Positions 44,247 through 54,472 of a stretch of DNA of 64,000 nt are shown piece after piece; position 1 is the stretch's first letter, and each line of letters begins with the position of its first letter. The stretch is from Tianweitania sediminis (lineage in GTDB: Bacteria > Pseudomonadota > Alphaproteobacteria > Rhizobiales > Rhizobiaceae). Location: the NCBI RefSeq assembly GCF_017813335.1, contig NZ_JAGIYY010000009.1:122864-186863 (forward strand). Direction: 5' to 3'. A program made the position numbers and the translations under genes. The notes beneath the pieces are model-generated. The model was not told where the DNA came from and did no database searches. It was given only the letters and a program-made list of their open reading frames with translations.

Positions 44247-44445
44247 ACAGTGCTCGTTTTCGAGTGCGCTGCCTATAGCAAAGAGGTTTTGAGATTGCAA
44301 AGAGGCATTTCACCTTTTTCCAGATCTCTGACCTTCCGCAACGAAACGCATTCCTGAACCAGCGAACTCAGAAGTTGGCAGCGGGGCTGGAACGGGGCAA
44401 ACGACAGGCCATATGCGGACCGCACTCAGATTTGGCTGGTAGCAG

Positions 44446-44712
44446 ATGTCCTCGCCCCTCAATGAACCGCATGCGCCGCAGATCCGCTTGTTCAACCGGA
44501 CGATCCGGATGCCGCGTGCGCGGTGGCTGCGGGTTCTGATCGGGGTGGTTCTTGTTTTCGGCGGCTTTCTTGGCTTCCTGCCGATCCTCGGCTTCTGGAT
44601 GCTGCCGCTCGGGGTTCTTGTGCTTTCCTATGAGTTTGCATGGGTTCGCCGCCGACGTCGCCGGACGGCTATCTGGTGGGGGCGGCGCAGGTCAGACAAG
44701 CAGCGCTCATGA
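44446..44712 (+). CDS. Small membrane protein (88 aa), function unknown
   Basis: 88 aa with two closely spaced hydrophobic segments (WLRVLIGVVLVFGGFLGFLP and LGFWMLPLGVLVLSYEFA) forming a hairpin, then a strongly basic tail (RRRRRRTAIWWGRRRSDK). The N-terminus is hydrophilic. The pattern of glycine/proline-rich paired helices resembles PGPGW-type small transmembrane proteins. The ribosome site is weak. A terminator hairpin follows immediately. Confidence 0.7.
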   Translation: MSSPLNEPHAPQIRLFNRTIRMPRARWLRVLIGVVLVFGGFLGFLPILGFWMLPLGVLVLSYEFAWVRRRRRRTAIWWGRRRSDKQRS

Positions 44713-44715
44713 AAA

Positions 44716-44740
44716 AGGCCGCCCTTGGGCGGCCTGTTTG
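44716..44740. terminator. Terminator between convergent genes
   Basis: A 9-bp stem AGGCCGCCC / GGGCGGCCT (44716-44724 and 44727-44735) separated by TT, flanked by an A-run and by TGTTT, lies between the ends of the small membrane protein gene and the alpha/beta hydrolase gene. Confidence 0.75.
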
Positions 44741-44754
44741 GGGTGCAGGGCGGG

Positions 44755-45429
44755 TCAGCGCAAGCGCTTGGGACGAGGATCGGCCAGTTCGCCAGCCAGC
44801 CGACGGTCGAGGTAGTCCGCACATTCCTCGATCAACTCGGGCTCCTGATTGGCAAAGAAGTGGTTCGCGCCTGACATGGTCTTCTGGGTGATCGTGATGC
44901 CCTTTTGGGTGTGCAGCTTGTCCACCAGCGTTTGAACGTCCTTGGGCGGGGCGACCTTGTCCGAATCGCCGTGGATGATCAGCCCCGAAGACGGGCAGGG
45001 CGCCAGAAACGAGAAGTCATAAACGTTTGGCTGCGGGGCGATGGAAATAAAGCCTTCGACTTCCGGGCGACGCATCAGGAGCTGCATGCCGATCCACGCG
45101 CCGAACGAATAACCGGCCACCCAGCAGCTCTTGGAATCGGGGTGGAGGGACTGGATCCAATCGAGGGCTGCCGCCGCATCCGACAGTTCGCCTGCACCGT
45201 GATCGAACTCACCCTGGCTGCGCCCGATCCCGCGGAAGTTGAAGCGCAGCGTGGTGAAGCTTCGCTTCTGGAACATGTAGAAGAGCTCGTAGACGATGCG
45301 GTTGTTCATCGTCCCGCCGAACTGGGGATGCGGATGGAGAACGATCGCGATTGGCGCGTTCTTTTCCTTCGAGGGCTGGTAGCGACCTTCGAGGCGGCCT
45401 GCTGGACCGGTGAAAATGACTTCGGGCAT
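44755..45429 (-). CDS. Alpha/beta hydrolase
   Basis: 224-aa alpha/beta-hydrolase of the short CocE/dienelactone-like group. The oxyanion-hole region is IVLHPHPQFGGTMNNRIVYE, the nucleophile elbow GYSFGAWIG (Ser), the acid is in IIHGDSDKVAPP, and the catalytic His in SGANHFFANQE. GGAG lies 5 bp before the ATG. No signal peptide. The HPHPxxGG opening is typical of a widespread proteobacterial group of unknown substrate. Confidence 0.88.
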   Translation of the reverse strand: MPEVIFTGPAGRLEGRYQPSKEKNAPIAIVLHPHPQFGGTMNNRIVYELFYMFQKRSFTTLRFNFRGIGRSQGEFDHGAGELSDAAAALDWIQSLHPDSKSCWVAGYSFGAWIGMQLLMRRPEVEGFISIAPQPNVYDFSFLAPCPSSGLIIHGDSDKVAPPKDVQTLVDKLHTQKGITITQKTMSGANHFFANQEPELIEECADYLDRRLAGELADPRPKRLR

Positions 45430-45670
45430 TGAAACTCCAAGGGGCGAGAGTCGGTCCTCCGCCTGTGATGAATGGCTGCCATGCCCGACGAGACTTGACG
45501 CTCCTCGGCAGGCTCCGTAGAACCTTCTTTAGAACCATTCAAAACTGGCCGAGGGCGAAGGCCTGCCGGCAAAGCGGCTAAATAGGACGCGGCACTTTGC
45601 GTTTTCAAGGAAATAACGCATCCCGGCTTTATTCGTTCGCGTGGAGCACCGCGGATGGGAGTGTACGCCT

Positions 45671-46828
45671 TTGACTGCCCCGCGCGTTTACCTCGACCAC
45701 AATGCGAGTATGCCGCTGCGCCCTGAAGCGCATGCCGCAATGCTGCAGGCCTTGGCGCTCACGGCAAATCCGTCCTCGGTTCATGCGGAAGGTCGCCAGG
45801 CGCGAAAGCTCGTTGAGGCTGCACGGCGAGACGTTGCGCTGCTCGTGGGGGCAGATTCTGCCCGGGTGGTGTTCACCTCAGGCGCCACGGAAGCGGCAGC
45901 AACCCTGCTCACCCCGTTCTGGACCATGGGGCGGGCGCCGCTGCGCTTTTCCAGGCTTTATGTGGGTGCAACCGAGCATCCCTGTGTTCTGCAGGGCGGG
46001 CGCTTCGCCGCGGAAGACATTTCCGTGCTGCCCGTTCGTCCCGACGGGCGCCTTGACCTCGACGCGCTGGCTTCCGCCATGGCCGGGCACGACAAGGAGG
46101 CCGGACTGCCGCTCGTGTCGGTGCAGGCTGCAAACAACGAGACCGGCGTTCTCCAGCCGCTCGACGAACTCGCTGCGGCAACGCATGCAGCGGGTGGGAT
46201 CCTTGTTGTTGACGCCGTGCAGGCGGCGGGCCGCGTTGCACTCGACCTGACTGAAGCGGCGGCAGATTATCTGTTCTTGTCGGGACACAAGATCGGCGGC
46301 CCGAAAGGTATCGGGGCCATCGTGTCGACCTCCGACGTCATGATGCCGGCCCCCTTGATCCGGGGTGGCGGACAAGAGCGTGGCCATCGCGGGGGCACAG
46401 AAAACCTGCCGGGGATGGTTGGGTTCGGCGCGGCTGCGCGTGCGGCACGTGGCGAGCTTGACAGGGCGGGAGCGCTCCGGGAGCGTCGTGATCGGCTCGA
46501 AGCTCGCATTGCGGACATTGTGCCGGATGCCGCCATTCACAGCCAAACTGCTGATCGCCTGCCCAACACGATCTTCTTTACAGTTCCCGGTTTCAAGGCT
46601 GAAACCGCGCAGATTGCCTTTGATCTGTCAGGCGTTGCCTTATCGGCGGGATCTGCGTGTTCATCCGGCAAGGTTGGTCGCAGCCATGTGCTGGATGCGA
46701 TGGGATGGACGGGTGAGGGCGCACTGCGCGTTTCGTTCGGTCACCAAACAAGCGACGAAGAGTTGCAGCGTTTTTGCGAGGTCCTTCGGGACATCGTGGC
46801 GCGGCGGGACAGTCGTCGCGCCGCTTGA
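45671..46828 (+). CDS. Cysteine desulfurase (NifS/IscS-like)
   Basis: About 385-aa PLP enzyme that takes sulfur from cysteine for iron-sulfur clusters. TTG 45671 follows GGGAG at 9-bp spacing and gives MTAPRVYLDHNASMPLRPEA, the standard NifS/IscS opening. PLP-Lys is in FLSGHKIGGPKGIGAI, and the persulfide Cys in AGSACSSGKVGRSHVLDAM. It leads into the suf genes (132 bp before sufB), and a second desulfurase, SufS, is encoded further on, so this locus has two sulfur donors. Confidence 0.92.
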   Translation: MTAPRVYLDHNASMPLRPEAHAAMLQALALTANPSSVHAEGRQARKLVEAARRDVALLVGADSARVVFTSGATEAAATLLTPFWTMGRAPLRFSRLYVGATEHPCVLQGGRFAAEDISVLPVRPDGRLDLDALASAMAGHDKEAGLPLVSVQAANNETGVLQPLDELAAATHAAGGILVVDAVQAAGRVALDLTEAAADYLFLSGHKIGGPKGIGAIVSTSDVMMPAPLIRGGGQERGHRGGTENLPGMVGFGAAARAARGELDRAGALRERRDRLEARIADIVPDAAIHSQTADRLPNTIFFTVPGFKAETAQIAFDLSGVALSAGSACSSGKVGRSHVLDAMGWTGEGALRVSFGHQTSDEELQRFCEVLRDIVARRDSRRAA

Positions 46829-46960
46829 AGAATGCCGGACTTTCATCCTTGCAGGGGTGAATTCCGGTCGAAGAACCACTACATGATGGCGGTATTCGCA
46901 AGCACTGCGAAAACGTCGTCGACTGCCGGACCTTGAACCCGGCAAGGATGGAGATTGCTC

Positions 46961-48483
<1,523 letters not shown>

Positions 48484-48487
<4 letters not shown>

Positions 48488-48906
48488 GCGAATCTCCGCG
48501 GGCTGGACAGTGCGATTGCGGCCATGTGCGGGTGCGCCTGAACGGGCCGATCGTTGCCATGACGGAATGCTGGTGCAGCGACTGTCAGAAGGAGACCGGC
48601 GGCGGTAGCTCGCATAGCGTCATCGTTTCGAGTGATGACGTCGAGATCGTGGGCGAACAGCTCGGAACCCGGACGCGCCGTTCGCAGCGTGGAGCCGAAG
48701 TAACCCGATCTTTTTGCCTCGGCTGTGGAAATACCATCAAAGCGGCCGTTGGCGATACACCTTTCATCGGCCTGCGGGCCGGCCTTTTCGATGACCGGGC
48801 CTTCTTCCGGCCGCAGATGGTTCTGTTTGCGAGTGAGGCGCCTGCCTGGGTTAGCTTCCCGGCCGGAGCGAAGCTTTTCGACAGCCAGCCCAGCGCTGCG
48901 GCCTGA
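48484..48906 (+). CDS. GFA-family (Mss4-like) zinc protein inside the suf operon
   Basis: 140-aa protein of the glutathione-dependent formaldehyde-activating (GFA/CENP-V) fold. Zinc-type cysteines are in [29 protein letters not shown] and [12 protein letters not shown] start overlapping the sufB stop by 4 bp, with sufC 25 bp downstream, so it is co-expressed with the cluster-assembly genes. Members bind zinc and are poorly characterised; true formaldehyde activation is doubtful for most. Its presence between sufB and sufC is unusual. Confidence 0.87.
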
Positions 48907-48931
48907 GAACGCGATTACGAGAGAAACGAAC

Positions 48932-49687
48932 ATGTTAGAAATCAGAAACCTCCACGCGCGCATCGCCGACGAAGGGACCGAAATCATCCGCGGCCTGAAC
49001 CTGACCGTGAAGGCTGGCGAAGTGGCCGCGATCATGGGCCCGAACGGCTCCGGCAAGTCGACCCTGTCTTATATTCTCGCCGGTCGCGAGGATTATGAAG
49101 TCACCGAGGGTGATATCCTGTTCAATGGAGAATCCATCCTTGAAATGGATCCGGCCGAGCGGGCTGCGTCCGGCATCTTCCTGGCCTTCCAGTATCCAAT
49201 GGAGATACCGGGTGTCGCCACCATGGAATTCCTGAAGGTCGCGATGAACGCGCAGCGCAAAGCGCGCGGCGAGGAGCCGCTCAAGATCCCGGATCTCCTG
49301 AAGCGCGTTAAAGAAGCTTCCGGCAAGCTCAACATCGACATGGCCATGCTGAAGCGCCCGCTGAACGTGGGATTTTCCGGTGGTGAAAAGAAGCGGGCCG
49401 AGATCCTGCAGATGCAGTTGCTCGAGCCGAAGCTTTGCGTTTTGGACGAAACCGACTCAGGCCTCGACATCGATGCGCTGAAGATCGTGTCCGATGGCGT
49501 GAACGCTCTGCGTTCGCCGGATCGCGCCGTGGTTGTCATCACCCACTATCAGCGCCTTCTCGAACACATCGTGCCGGATTCGGTGCACGTGCTTTACAAG
49601 GGCCGGATCATCAAGTCGGGCGACAAGTCGCTGGCCATGAACTTGGAAGAAAATGGCTATGCCGGTGTGATCGGCGAAGCAGCCTAA
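48932..49687 (+). CDS. sufC: Fe-S cluster assembly ATPase SufC
   Basis: 251-aa ABC-type ATPase that drives conformational change of SufBD. ATG 48932 (MLEIRNLHARIADEGTEIIR). Walker A is GPNGSGKST, the Q-loop region FLAFQYPMEIPGV, the signature GFSGGEKKRAEILQM, Walker B CVLDETDSGLDID and the H-loop VVITHYQRLL. The DETDSGLD form is diagnostic of SufC. Start upstream at 48725 would run inside the GFA-like gene. Confidence 0.97.
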   Translation: MLEIRNLHARIADEGTEIIRGLNLTVKAGEVAAIMGPNGSGKSTLSYILAGREDYEVTEGDILFNGESILEMDPAERAASGIFLAFQYPMEIPGVATMEFLKVAMNAQRKARGEEPLKIPDLLKRVKEASGKLNIDMAMLKRPLNVGFSGGEKKRAEILQMQLLEPKLCVLDETDSGLDIDALKIVSDGVNALRSPDRAVVVITHYQRLLEHIVPDSVHVLYKGRIIKSGDKSLAMNLEENGYAGVIGEAA

Positions 49688-49698
49688 GGGTCGTGATC

Positions 49699-50961
49699 AT
49701 GAACATGCACGTCAATCTGCAGCATACGCCGGCCGAGCGCGCGCTTCTTGAAGCGTTCGACGCGCGGATCGGGAACTTGCCAGGCGATGGGCTGATCGCG
49801 GCCAAGCGTCGGGAGGGTATCGAGGTCGTCAAGGCCGGCTTGCCGACGCGCCACGTAGAAGCCTGGCACTACACGGACCTGCGCCGCCTGTTGAGCGCAG
49901 TACCTGCGGAACATGGCTCCGGGGCCCAGCCGCTGGCGCCGCTGCTGTCTGGCTCCAATGTTCTGACGGTGGAGAACGGCGAGGCTGCTGGCTCCACCGA
50001 CATCCCCCACGTGGCGGTGTCGCGCCTTTCCGCGAAGCTTGATGAAGGCCAGGGATACGAACAGATTACCCAGGCAGATGCGGCGGATGTGATCGGCGCT
50101 TTGAACACCGCCTTTGCATCCGACGGGTTCGTGATTGCCGTGGCCGACGGTGCCCAGCTTGCCGCGCCCGTCGAGTTGCAGAACATCCACGGCGGAGGAC
50201 AGGTGCATGCCCGCTTCGCTGTTTCGGTTGGTGCTGGTAGCCGCGCTCAGTTCATTGAGCGGCAGGCCGGCAACAGCAAGGCGCTTTCCAGTTCACTCAG
50301 CACACTTCATGTCGGCGACGACTCCGAAGTGATGTGGCTTATCGTTCAGGAGCAGACGGCGGACTCAACCCATCTTGCGCAGTTCCGCGCCAAGCTTGGT
50401 CGCAACGCGAAGCTGACGCTGTTCGTGATGAACGCCGGCGGCAAGCTTGTTCGCCAGGAAGTGCGGGTTGATGCGGCCGGCAGCGGCAGCGACTTCCAGT
50501 TGCGCGGTGTGAACCTTCTGGCGGGCGACAACCACACCGATGTGACAATGGTTCTGGACCACTCGGCGCCCAACACGGGCTCGCGCGAAGTGATCCGCAA
50601 CGTGGTGACGGATCGCGCGCACGGGGTCTTCCAGGGCCGCATCAACGTCCACCAGATCGCGCAGAAGACCGACGCCAAGATGGCGTGCAACACGCTGCTC
50701 CTGTCGGACGATGCGGACTTTTCAGCCAAGCCGGAGCTTGAGATCTTTGCCGACGACGTCGCTTGCGGCCACGGCGCGACGGTGACGGACATCAATCAGC
50801 AGCACCTGTTCTACCTGATGGCTCGCGGCATCGACGAAAAGACTGCGCGTGGTCTTCTGGTCAAGGCGTTCCTTGCTGAAGTCATCGAGGAGCTTGAGGA
50901 CGAGGCGGTGATCGAGGCGTTGGAAGCCAAGCTCGACGCCTGGTTCGTTCAGCACGGATAA
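49699..50961 (+). CDS. sufD: Fe-S cluster assembly protein SufD
   Basis: 420-aa partner of SufB in the scaffold. ATG 49699 follows AAGGG at 8 bp; 11 bp after the sufC stop. Typical blocks are KAGLPTRHVEAWHYTDLRRL, FQGRINVHQIAQKTDAKMAC and FSAKPELEIFADDVACGHGA with the conserved His, then FYLMARGIDEKTARGLLVKA. It lacks the N-terminal length of SufB, as expected. Confidence 0.96.
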   Translation: MNMHVNLQHTPAERALLEAFDARIGNLPGDGLIAAKRREGIEVVKAGLPTRHVEAWHYTDLRRLLSAVPAEHGSGAQPLAPLLSGSNVLTVENGEAAGSTDIPHVAVSRLSAKLDEGQGYEQITQADAADVIGALNTAFASDGFVIAVADGAQLAAPVELQNIHGGGQVHARFAVSVGAGSRAQFIERQAGNSKALSSSLSTLHVGDDSEVMWLIVQEQTADSTHLAQFRAKLGRNAKLTLFVMNAGGKLVRQEVRVDAAGSGSDFQLRGVNLLAGDNHTDVTMVLDHSAPNTGSREVIRNVVTDRAHGVFQGRINVHQIAQKTDAKMACNTLLLSDDADFSAKPELEIFADDVACGHGATVTDINQQHLFYLMARGIDEKTARGLLVKAFLAEVIEELEDEAVIEALEAKLDAWFVQHG

Positions 50962-50997
50962 CACAGGCAGGGGCGCACCCTACCGGAAAGGCTGACC

Positions 50998-52239
50998 ATG
51001 GATCAGCAGGTTCTTCCTCAGTTCTACGACATCGACGCGATCCGGAGCGATTTTCCGATCCTGTCGCGGGACGTTTACGGCAAGCCGCTCGTTTATCTCG
51101 ACAATGCGGCTTCCGTACAAAAGCCGCGGGCAGTGCTGGATGCCGTCCAGCATGCCTATTCGCAGGAATATGCCAATGTTCATCGTGGGCTGCACTTCTT
51201 GTCGAACGCAGCCACCGATGCCTATGAAAAGGCAAGGGAAACCACACGACGCTTCTTGAACGCGCCATCGGTCGACCAGATCGTTTTCACGTCCAATACA
51301 ACAGCCGCGATCAATCTGGTCGCGTATGGCTATGGCATGCCGAATATCGGCGACGGCGACGAGATCGTCCTGTCGATCATGGAGCACCATTCCAACATCG
51401 TTCCCTGGCATTTCATTCGCGAACGGCAGGGTGCCAAGCTCGTTTGGACGCCGGTGGAGGAGGATGGTTCCTTCGACATCGAGAAGTTCACGGCTTGCCT
51501 GACCGAGCGCACCAGGCTGGTTGCCATCACGCAGATGTCGAACGCACTTGGCACGGTGACACCGATCAAGGAGATCTGCCGCATCGCCCATGAGCGCGGC
51601 ATCCCCGTCCTGGTGGACGGAAGCCAAAGCGCCGTTCACATGCCCGTCGATGTGCAGGATCTCGACTGCGACTTCTTCGTGTTCACCGGGCACAAGGTTT
51701 ACGGACCATCGGGCATTGGCGTTCTTTACGGCAAGCCGGAGTTCCTGAAGGCCATGCGGCCGTTTCACGGCGGCGGCGAGATGATCCTCGACGTCAGCGA
51801 GGATTCGATCACCTATAATGACCCGCCCCATCGCTTCGAGGCGGGCACGCCGCCTATCGTTCAGGCAATCGGGCTTGGCGCGGCGCTCGACTACATGGAG
51901 CACGTCGGGCGGGAGCGCATCGCAGCACATGAAGCGAAGCTTAGTGCCTATGCCCACGAGCGGTTGAGGGCGATCAACTCGCTGCGGATCTTCGGCGAAG
52001 CGCCAGGAAAGGGCGCGATCATCTCGTTTGAATTGCAGGGCATCCACGCACATGATGTGGCGATGGTGATCGACCGCTCGGGCGTTGCAGTCCGGGCCGG
52101 CACGCATTGCGCTCAGCCCTTGTTGAAGCGCTTCGGCGTGACCTCAACGTGCCGGGCGTCCTTCGCCATGTACAACACGATGGCCGAGGTGGACGCCTTG
52201 GCGGAAGCGCTTGAGAAAGCGCGCAAGTTCTTTGGGTGA
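50998..52239 (+). CDS. sufS: Cysteine desulfurase SufS
   Basis: 413-aa group II cysteine desulfurase. Start MDQQVLPQFYDIDAIRSDFP; conserved YLDNAASVQKPRAVLDA, SIMEHHSNIVPWHFI and the PLP-Lys in FFVFTGHKVYGPSGIGVLYG. The persulfide Cys sits in VRAGTHCAQPLLKRFG. Group II enzymes normally need SufE or SufU as sulfur acceptor; neither is encoded in the window. GGAAAGG precedes the ATG. The SufT gene follows directly. Confidence 0.96.
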   Translation: MDQQVLPQFYDIDAIRSDFPILSRDVYGKPLVYLDNAASVQKPRAVLDAVQHAYSQEYANVHRGLHFLSNAATDAYEKARETTRRFLNAPSVDQIVFTSNTTAAINLVAYGYGMPNIGDGDEIVLSIMEHHSNIVPWHFIRERQGAKLVWTPVEEDGSFDIEKFTACLTERTRLVAITQMSNALGTVTPIKEICRIAHERGIPVLVDGSQSAVHMPVDVQDLDCDFFVFTGHKVYGPSGIGVLYGKPEFLKAMRPFHGGGEMILDVSEDSITYNDPPHRFEAGTPPIVQAIGLGAALDYMEHVGRERIAAHEAKLSAYAHERLRAINSLRIFGEAPGKGAIISFELQGIHAHDVAMVIDRSGVAVRAGTHCAQPLLKRFGVTSTCRASFAMYNTMAEVDALAEALEKARKFFG

Positions 52240-52240
52240 G

Positions 52241-52630
52241 ATGATGACCGACAGTCCTGACGTGACAGCCCCGGAGCCGACCGCCAACAGCCCGGTGGTG
52301 GCCTCTGCCATCCCTGCCGAGGAACTGGCGCGGCTGACGGATGACATCGTTTCGGCTTTGAAGACCGTCTACGACCCGGAAATCCCAGCCGACATCTATG
52401 AACTCGGCCTGATCTACAAGATCGACATCGAGGATGACCGGATGGTGAAGATCGACATGACCCTGACGGCTCCGGGATGCCCGGTCGCGGGTGAAATGCC
52501 GGGCTGGGTCGAGAATGCGGTCGGTACCGTGGAAGGTGTGTCGGGGGTGGAGGTCAAGATGACCTTTGATCCGCCTTGGTCGCCGGACCGGATGTCCGAA
52601 GAAGCGCAGGTTGCGGTCGGCTGGTACTAA
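52241..52630 (+). CDS. sufT: SufT-type Fe-S assembly protein (MIP18/DUF59)
   Basis: About 129-aa protein of the MIP18/PaaD fold. Two adjacent ATGs (52241, 52244) follow GGTGAG right after the sufS stop. A disordered acidic leader precedes the domain: LTDDIVSALKTVYDPEIPAD, IYELGLIYKIDIEDDRMVKI, TLTAPGCPVAGEMPGWV. SufT helps maturation of some Fe-S proteins, notably under high cluster demand. A terminator follows. Confidence 0.92.
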   Translation: MMTDSPDVTAPEPTANSPVVASAIPAEELARLTDDIVSALKTVYDPEIPADIYELGLIYKIDIEDDRMVKIDMTLTAPGCPVAGEMPGWVENAVGTVEGVSGVEVKMTFDPPWSPDRMSEEAQVAVGWY

Positions 52631-52634
52631 CAAA

Positions 52635-52660
52635 AAAAGCGGCTCCTGGAAGCCGCTTTT
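52635..52660. terminator. Terminator after sufT
   Basis: A perfect 10-bp stem AAAAGCGGCT / AGCCGCTTTT with loop CCTGGA lies just after the sufT stop and is followed by CCTTTTT. It also faces the end of the DUF1236 gene from the other side. Confidence 0.9.
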
Positions 52661-52681
52661 CCTTTTTCGTCGACTGTGGTC

Positions 52682-52999
52682 TCAATCGACGATCTGAACT
52701 ACGCGGCGTGTACCCGGCTCAACAAGCACCGTTTGGCCACTGCTGGTGAGGACATATTCGTAGCGGTCGGTCAGTTCCGGCACTTCAAGCGGGCGCAGCT
52801 CAACCACCTCTGGCACGGTGGTGCCTACGACGAAGTCATAGTCCGGAACAGGCTGGATTGGCGTCACGTTCTGGCGGACGATGTATTCGCGCACCACAGG
52901 GGCTTGTTCCTGAGTGATGATGACGGTCTGGGCGGACGCACCGGCAACGCCGGCGAAAAGGTTGACTGCTGTCAAACTGGATAGGATCAGGCTTTTCAA
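52682..52999 (-). CDS. DUF1236 exported protein
   Basis: 105 aa. TTG 52999 follows AAGGAG at 7-bp spacing and opens a signal peptide (KSLILSSLTAVNLFAGVAGA, cleavage near SAQ). The mature part is the DUF1236 domain: PVVREYIVRQNVTPI, VVGTTVPEVVELRPLEVPE and GTRRVVQIVD. This small periplasmic domain is common in Rhizobiales with no known function. It lies on the opposite strand between sufT and sufA, splitting the suf genes. Confidence 0.82.
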   Translation of the reverse strand: MKSLILSSLTAVNLFAGVAGASAQTVIITQEQAPVVREYIVRQNVTPIQPVPDYDFVVGTTVPEVVELRPLEVPELTDRYEYVLTSSGQTVLVEPGTRRVVQIVD

Positions 53000-53178
53000 C
53001 GGAGTTCTCCTTGGTTGCGGCAAGGAAAGTTTTTGCTTTGAAAGCCGTTCCGTCACGGATTGGCGCAGATTGAAATAAAGATCATGAGCGTGCGCAGCGT
53101 TGCGTGGTGAGCGGAGCGCCCCCATGTTAAGGTTGGCGTGACACCAGCGCGTTTGAACGAAGAAGGTGGTAGAAGCAC

Positions 53179-53565
53179 ATGGGCCGTTTTGCAGTCATGA
53201 CCCTGACCGATCGTGCAGCCGAGCGCGTGCGCGAGATCGTGGAAGATCGCGACGATGCGCAAGGGATTCGCGTTGGCGTCAAGAAGGGCGGCTGCGCCGG
53301 CATGGAGTACACGATCGACGTCGTGACCGAGCCCAACGGCAAGGACGACCACGTGGAGCTTGATGGCGCGCATGTTTATGTAGCGCCGGAAGCCGCACTC
53401 TTCCTCCTTGGCACGCAGATGGATTTTGAGACCACCAAGCTGCGCTCAGGCTTCGTTTTCAACAACCCCAATCAGTCCTCCGCATGCGGCTGCGGCGAAT
53501 CGGTCGAACTGAAGCCGGCCGACCTCAAGGCGTTGGCGGAGGCAAGGGCGCAAAGCGCCGCCTGA
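53179..53565 (+). CDS. sufA: SufA/IscA-type Fe-S carrier protein
   Basis: 128-aa A-type carrier that accepts iron-sulfur clusters and delivers them to target proteins. Three conserved cysteines appear in VGVKKGGCAGMEY and SSACGCGES. ATG 53179 gives MGRFAVMTLTDRAAERVREI; an ATG at 53197 is an alternative. It is separated from the main suf operon by a terminator and the DUF1236 gene, so it must have its own promoter in the 179-bp gap upstream. It converges on the second GFA-like gene with only 5 bp between. Confidence 0.94.
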   Translation: MGRFAVMTLTDRAAERVREIVEDRDDAQGIRVGVKKGGCAGMEYTIDVVTEPNGKDDHVELDGAHVYVAPEAALFLLGTQMDFETTKLRSGFVFNNPNQSSACGCGESVELKPADLKALAEARAQSAA

Positions 53566-53570
53566 GAGGG

Positions 53571-54068
53571 TCAGTCGACCCACAATCCCTTTTCCCGATG
53601 CCATTCCTCCAGGGATTGCTCGGGATAAAGGTCAAAGGTGAGATCACCCGGGCTGACCTGCGGCTCGACCCACGAAGCCTTGTACTTCAAAAGCAGGTGC
53701 ACACTGCTGGGTGCCTTTGGCAGTTCGCTGTCGATCGCCGAAGCGAAGGGGTGCACCAGATCCGGCCAGGACGGATCGAACAGCCAGAGCGCCGATCCGC
53801 ACAGGCTGCAGAAATTCCGCTCGCCCGACGAAAGCTCGCAACTTGTGCGCTCGTCGTCCTGGATCGTTGCACGATAAACGCGGAGCTTGTCTTCACCACT
53901 GATTTGCAGCGTTCCCGCGTCAGCCCCAAGGTTGATGGCGTAGCCACCGCCGCCCTGTTGTTTTCGGCAGATTGAACAATAGCAGCGCTGGTAAGGAACC
54001 GGCGTATGGCTTTGGACCGAAAAGTGCACTGCACCGCAGCGGCAGGAGCCGTTCAGGAGCATCGGCAT
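53571..54068 (-). CDS. GFA-family (Mss4-like) zinc protein
   Basis: 165-aa member of the GFA/CENP-V-type fold. Zinc cysteines are in NGSCRCGAVHFSV, RCYCSICRKQQGGGG and NFCSLCGSALWLFD. It is longer than the copy inside the suf operon and only distantly similar to it. The C-terminus (YPEQSLEEWHREKGLWVD) is typical of the standard GFA proteins. Function is unproven for most members. Divergent from the TfoX-like gene, 68 bp away. Confidence 0.88.
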   Translation of the reverse strand: MPMLLNGSCRCGAVHFSVQSHTPVPYQRCYCSICRKQQGGGGYAINLGADAGTLQISGEDKLRVYRATIQDDERTSCELSSGERNFCSLCGSALWLFDPSWPDLVHPFASAIDSELPKAPSSVHLLLKYKASWVEPQVSPGDLTFDLYPEQSLEEWHREKGLWVD

Positions 54069-54136
54069 GGCTTCTGTTTCCCGTTGTATCGACAGGCAAA
54101 ACAGGCGAGCCTTCTGCCTGTTCCAGGGAAGCCGAC

Positions 54137-54472
54137 ATGATCGACAACGAAGCGATACGTGAACTCTTTGCGGGGCTGGGCGAGGTGGAGATCCGCCGGC
54201 TGTTCGGCGGCAAGGGAATCTACCACCGAGGCTTGATCGTCGGCCTCGACCTTTTCGACGAGATCATGCTCAAGGGCGACCAAGAAGCGGCGGCCGTGTT
54301 CGAAGCGGCGGGCGCAAAACGTTGGGTGTATCCCGCCAAGCGAAGCGGCAAGCCTGTGGCGATGCCCTACTGGTCCGTTCCAGCGGAAGTTCTGGATGAC
54401 GAAGAAAGTCTCGCGGGATGGACCCGGATGGCCTTCGCAGCCGCCGTCCGGATCGAAAAAGCGAAGCTCTGA
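54137..54472 (+). CDS. TfoX/Sxy N-terminal domain protein
   Basis: 111 aa. ATG 54137 follows AGGGA. The sequence IRELFAGLGEVEIRRLFGGK followed by GIYHRGLIVGL is the TfoX N-terminal domain; the competence-specific C-terminal domain of true Sxy is absent. Later segments, KRWVYPAKRSGKPVAMPYWS and DEESLAGWTRMAFAAAV, also match stand-alone family members. Such short proteins are common outside naturally competent bacteria and of unknown role. Its stop abuts the end of the facing helicase gene. Confidence 0.87.
   Translation: MIDNEAIRELFAGLGEVEIRRLFGGKGIYHRGLIVGLDLFDEIMLKGDQEAAAVFEAAGAKRWVYPAKRSGKPVAMPYWSVPAEVLDDEESLAGWTRMAFAAAVRIEKAKL

Noticed and set aside
53571..54068. The two GFA-like genes as a tandem duplication flanking suf
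   Set aside because: Beyond the zinc cysteines they share little sequence and differ in length and orientation, so recent duplication is unlikely.
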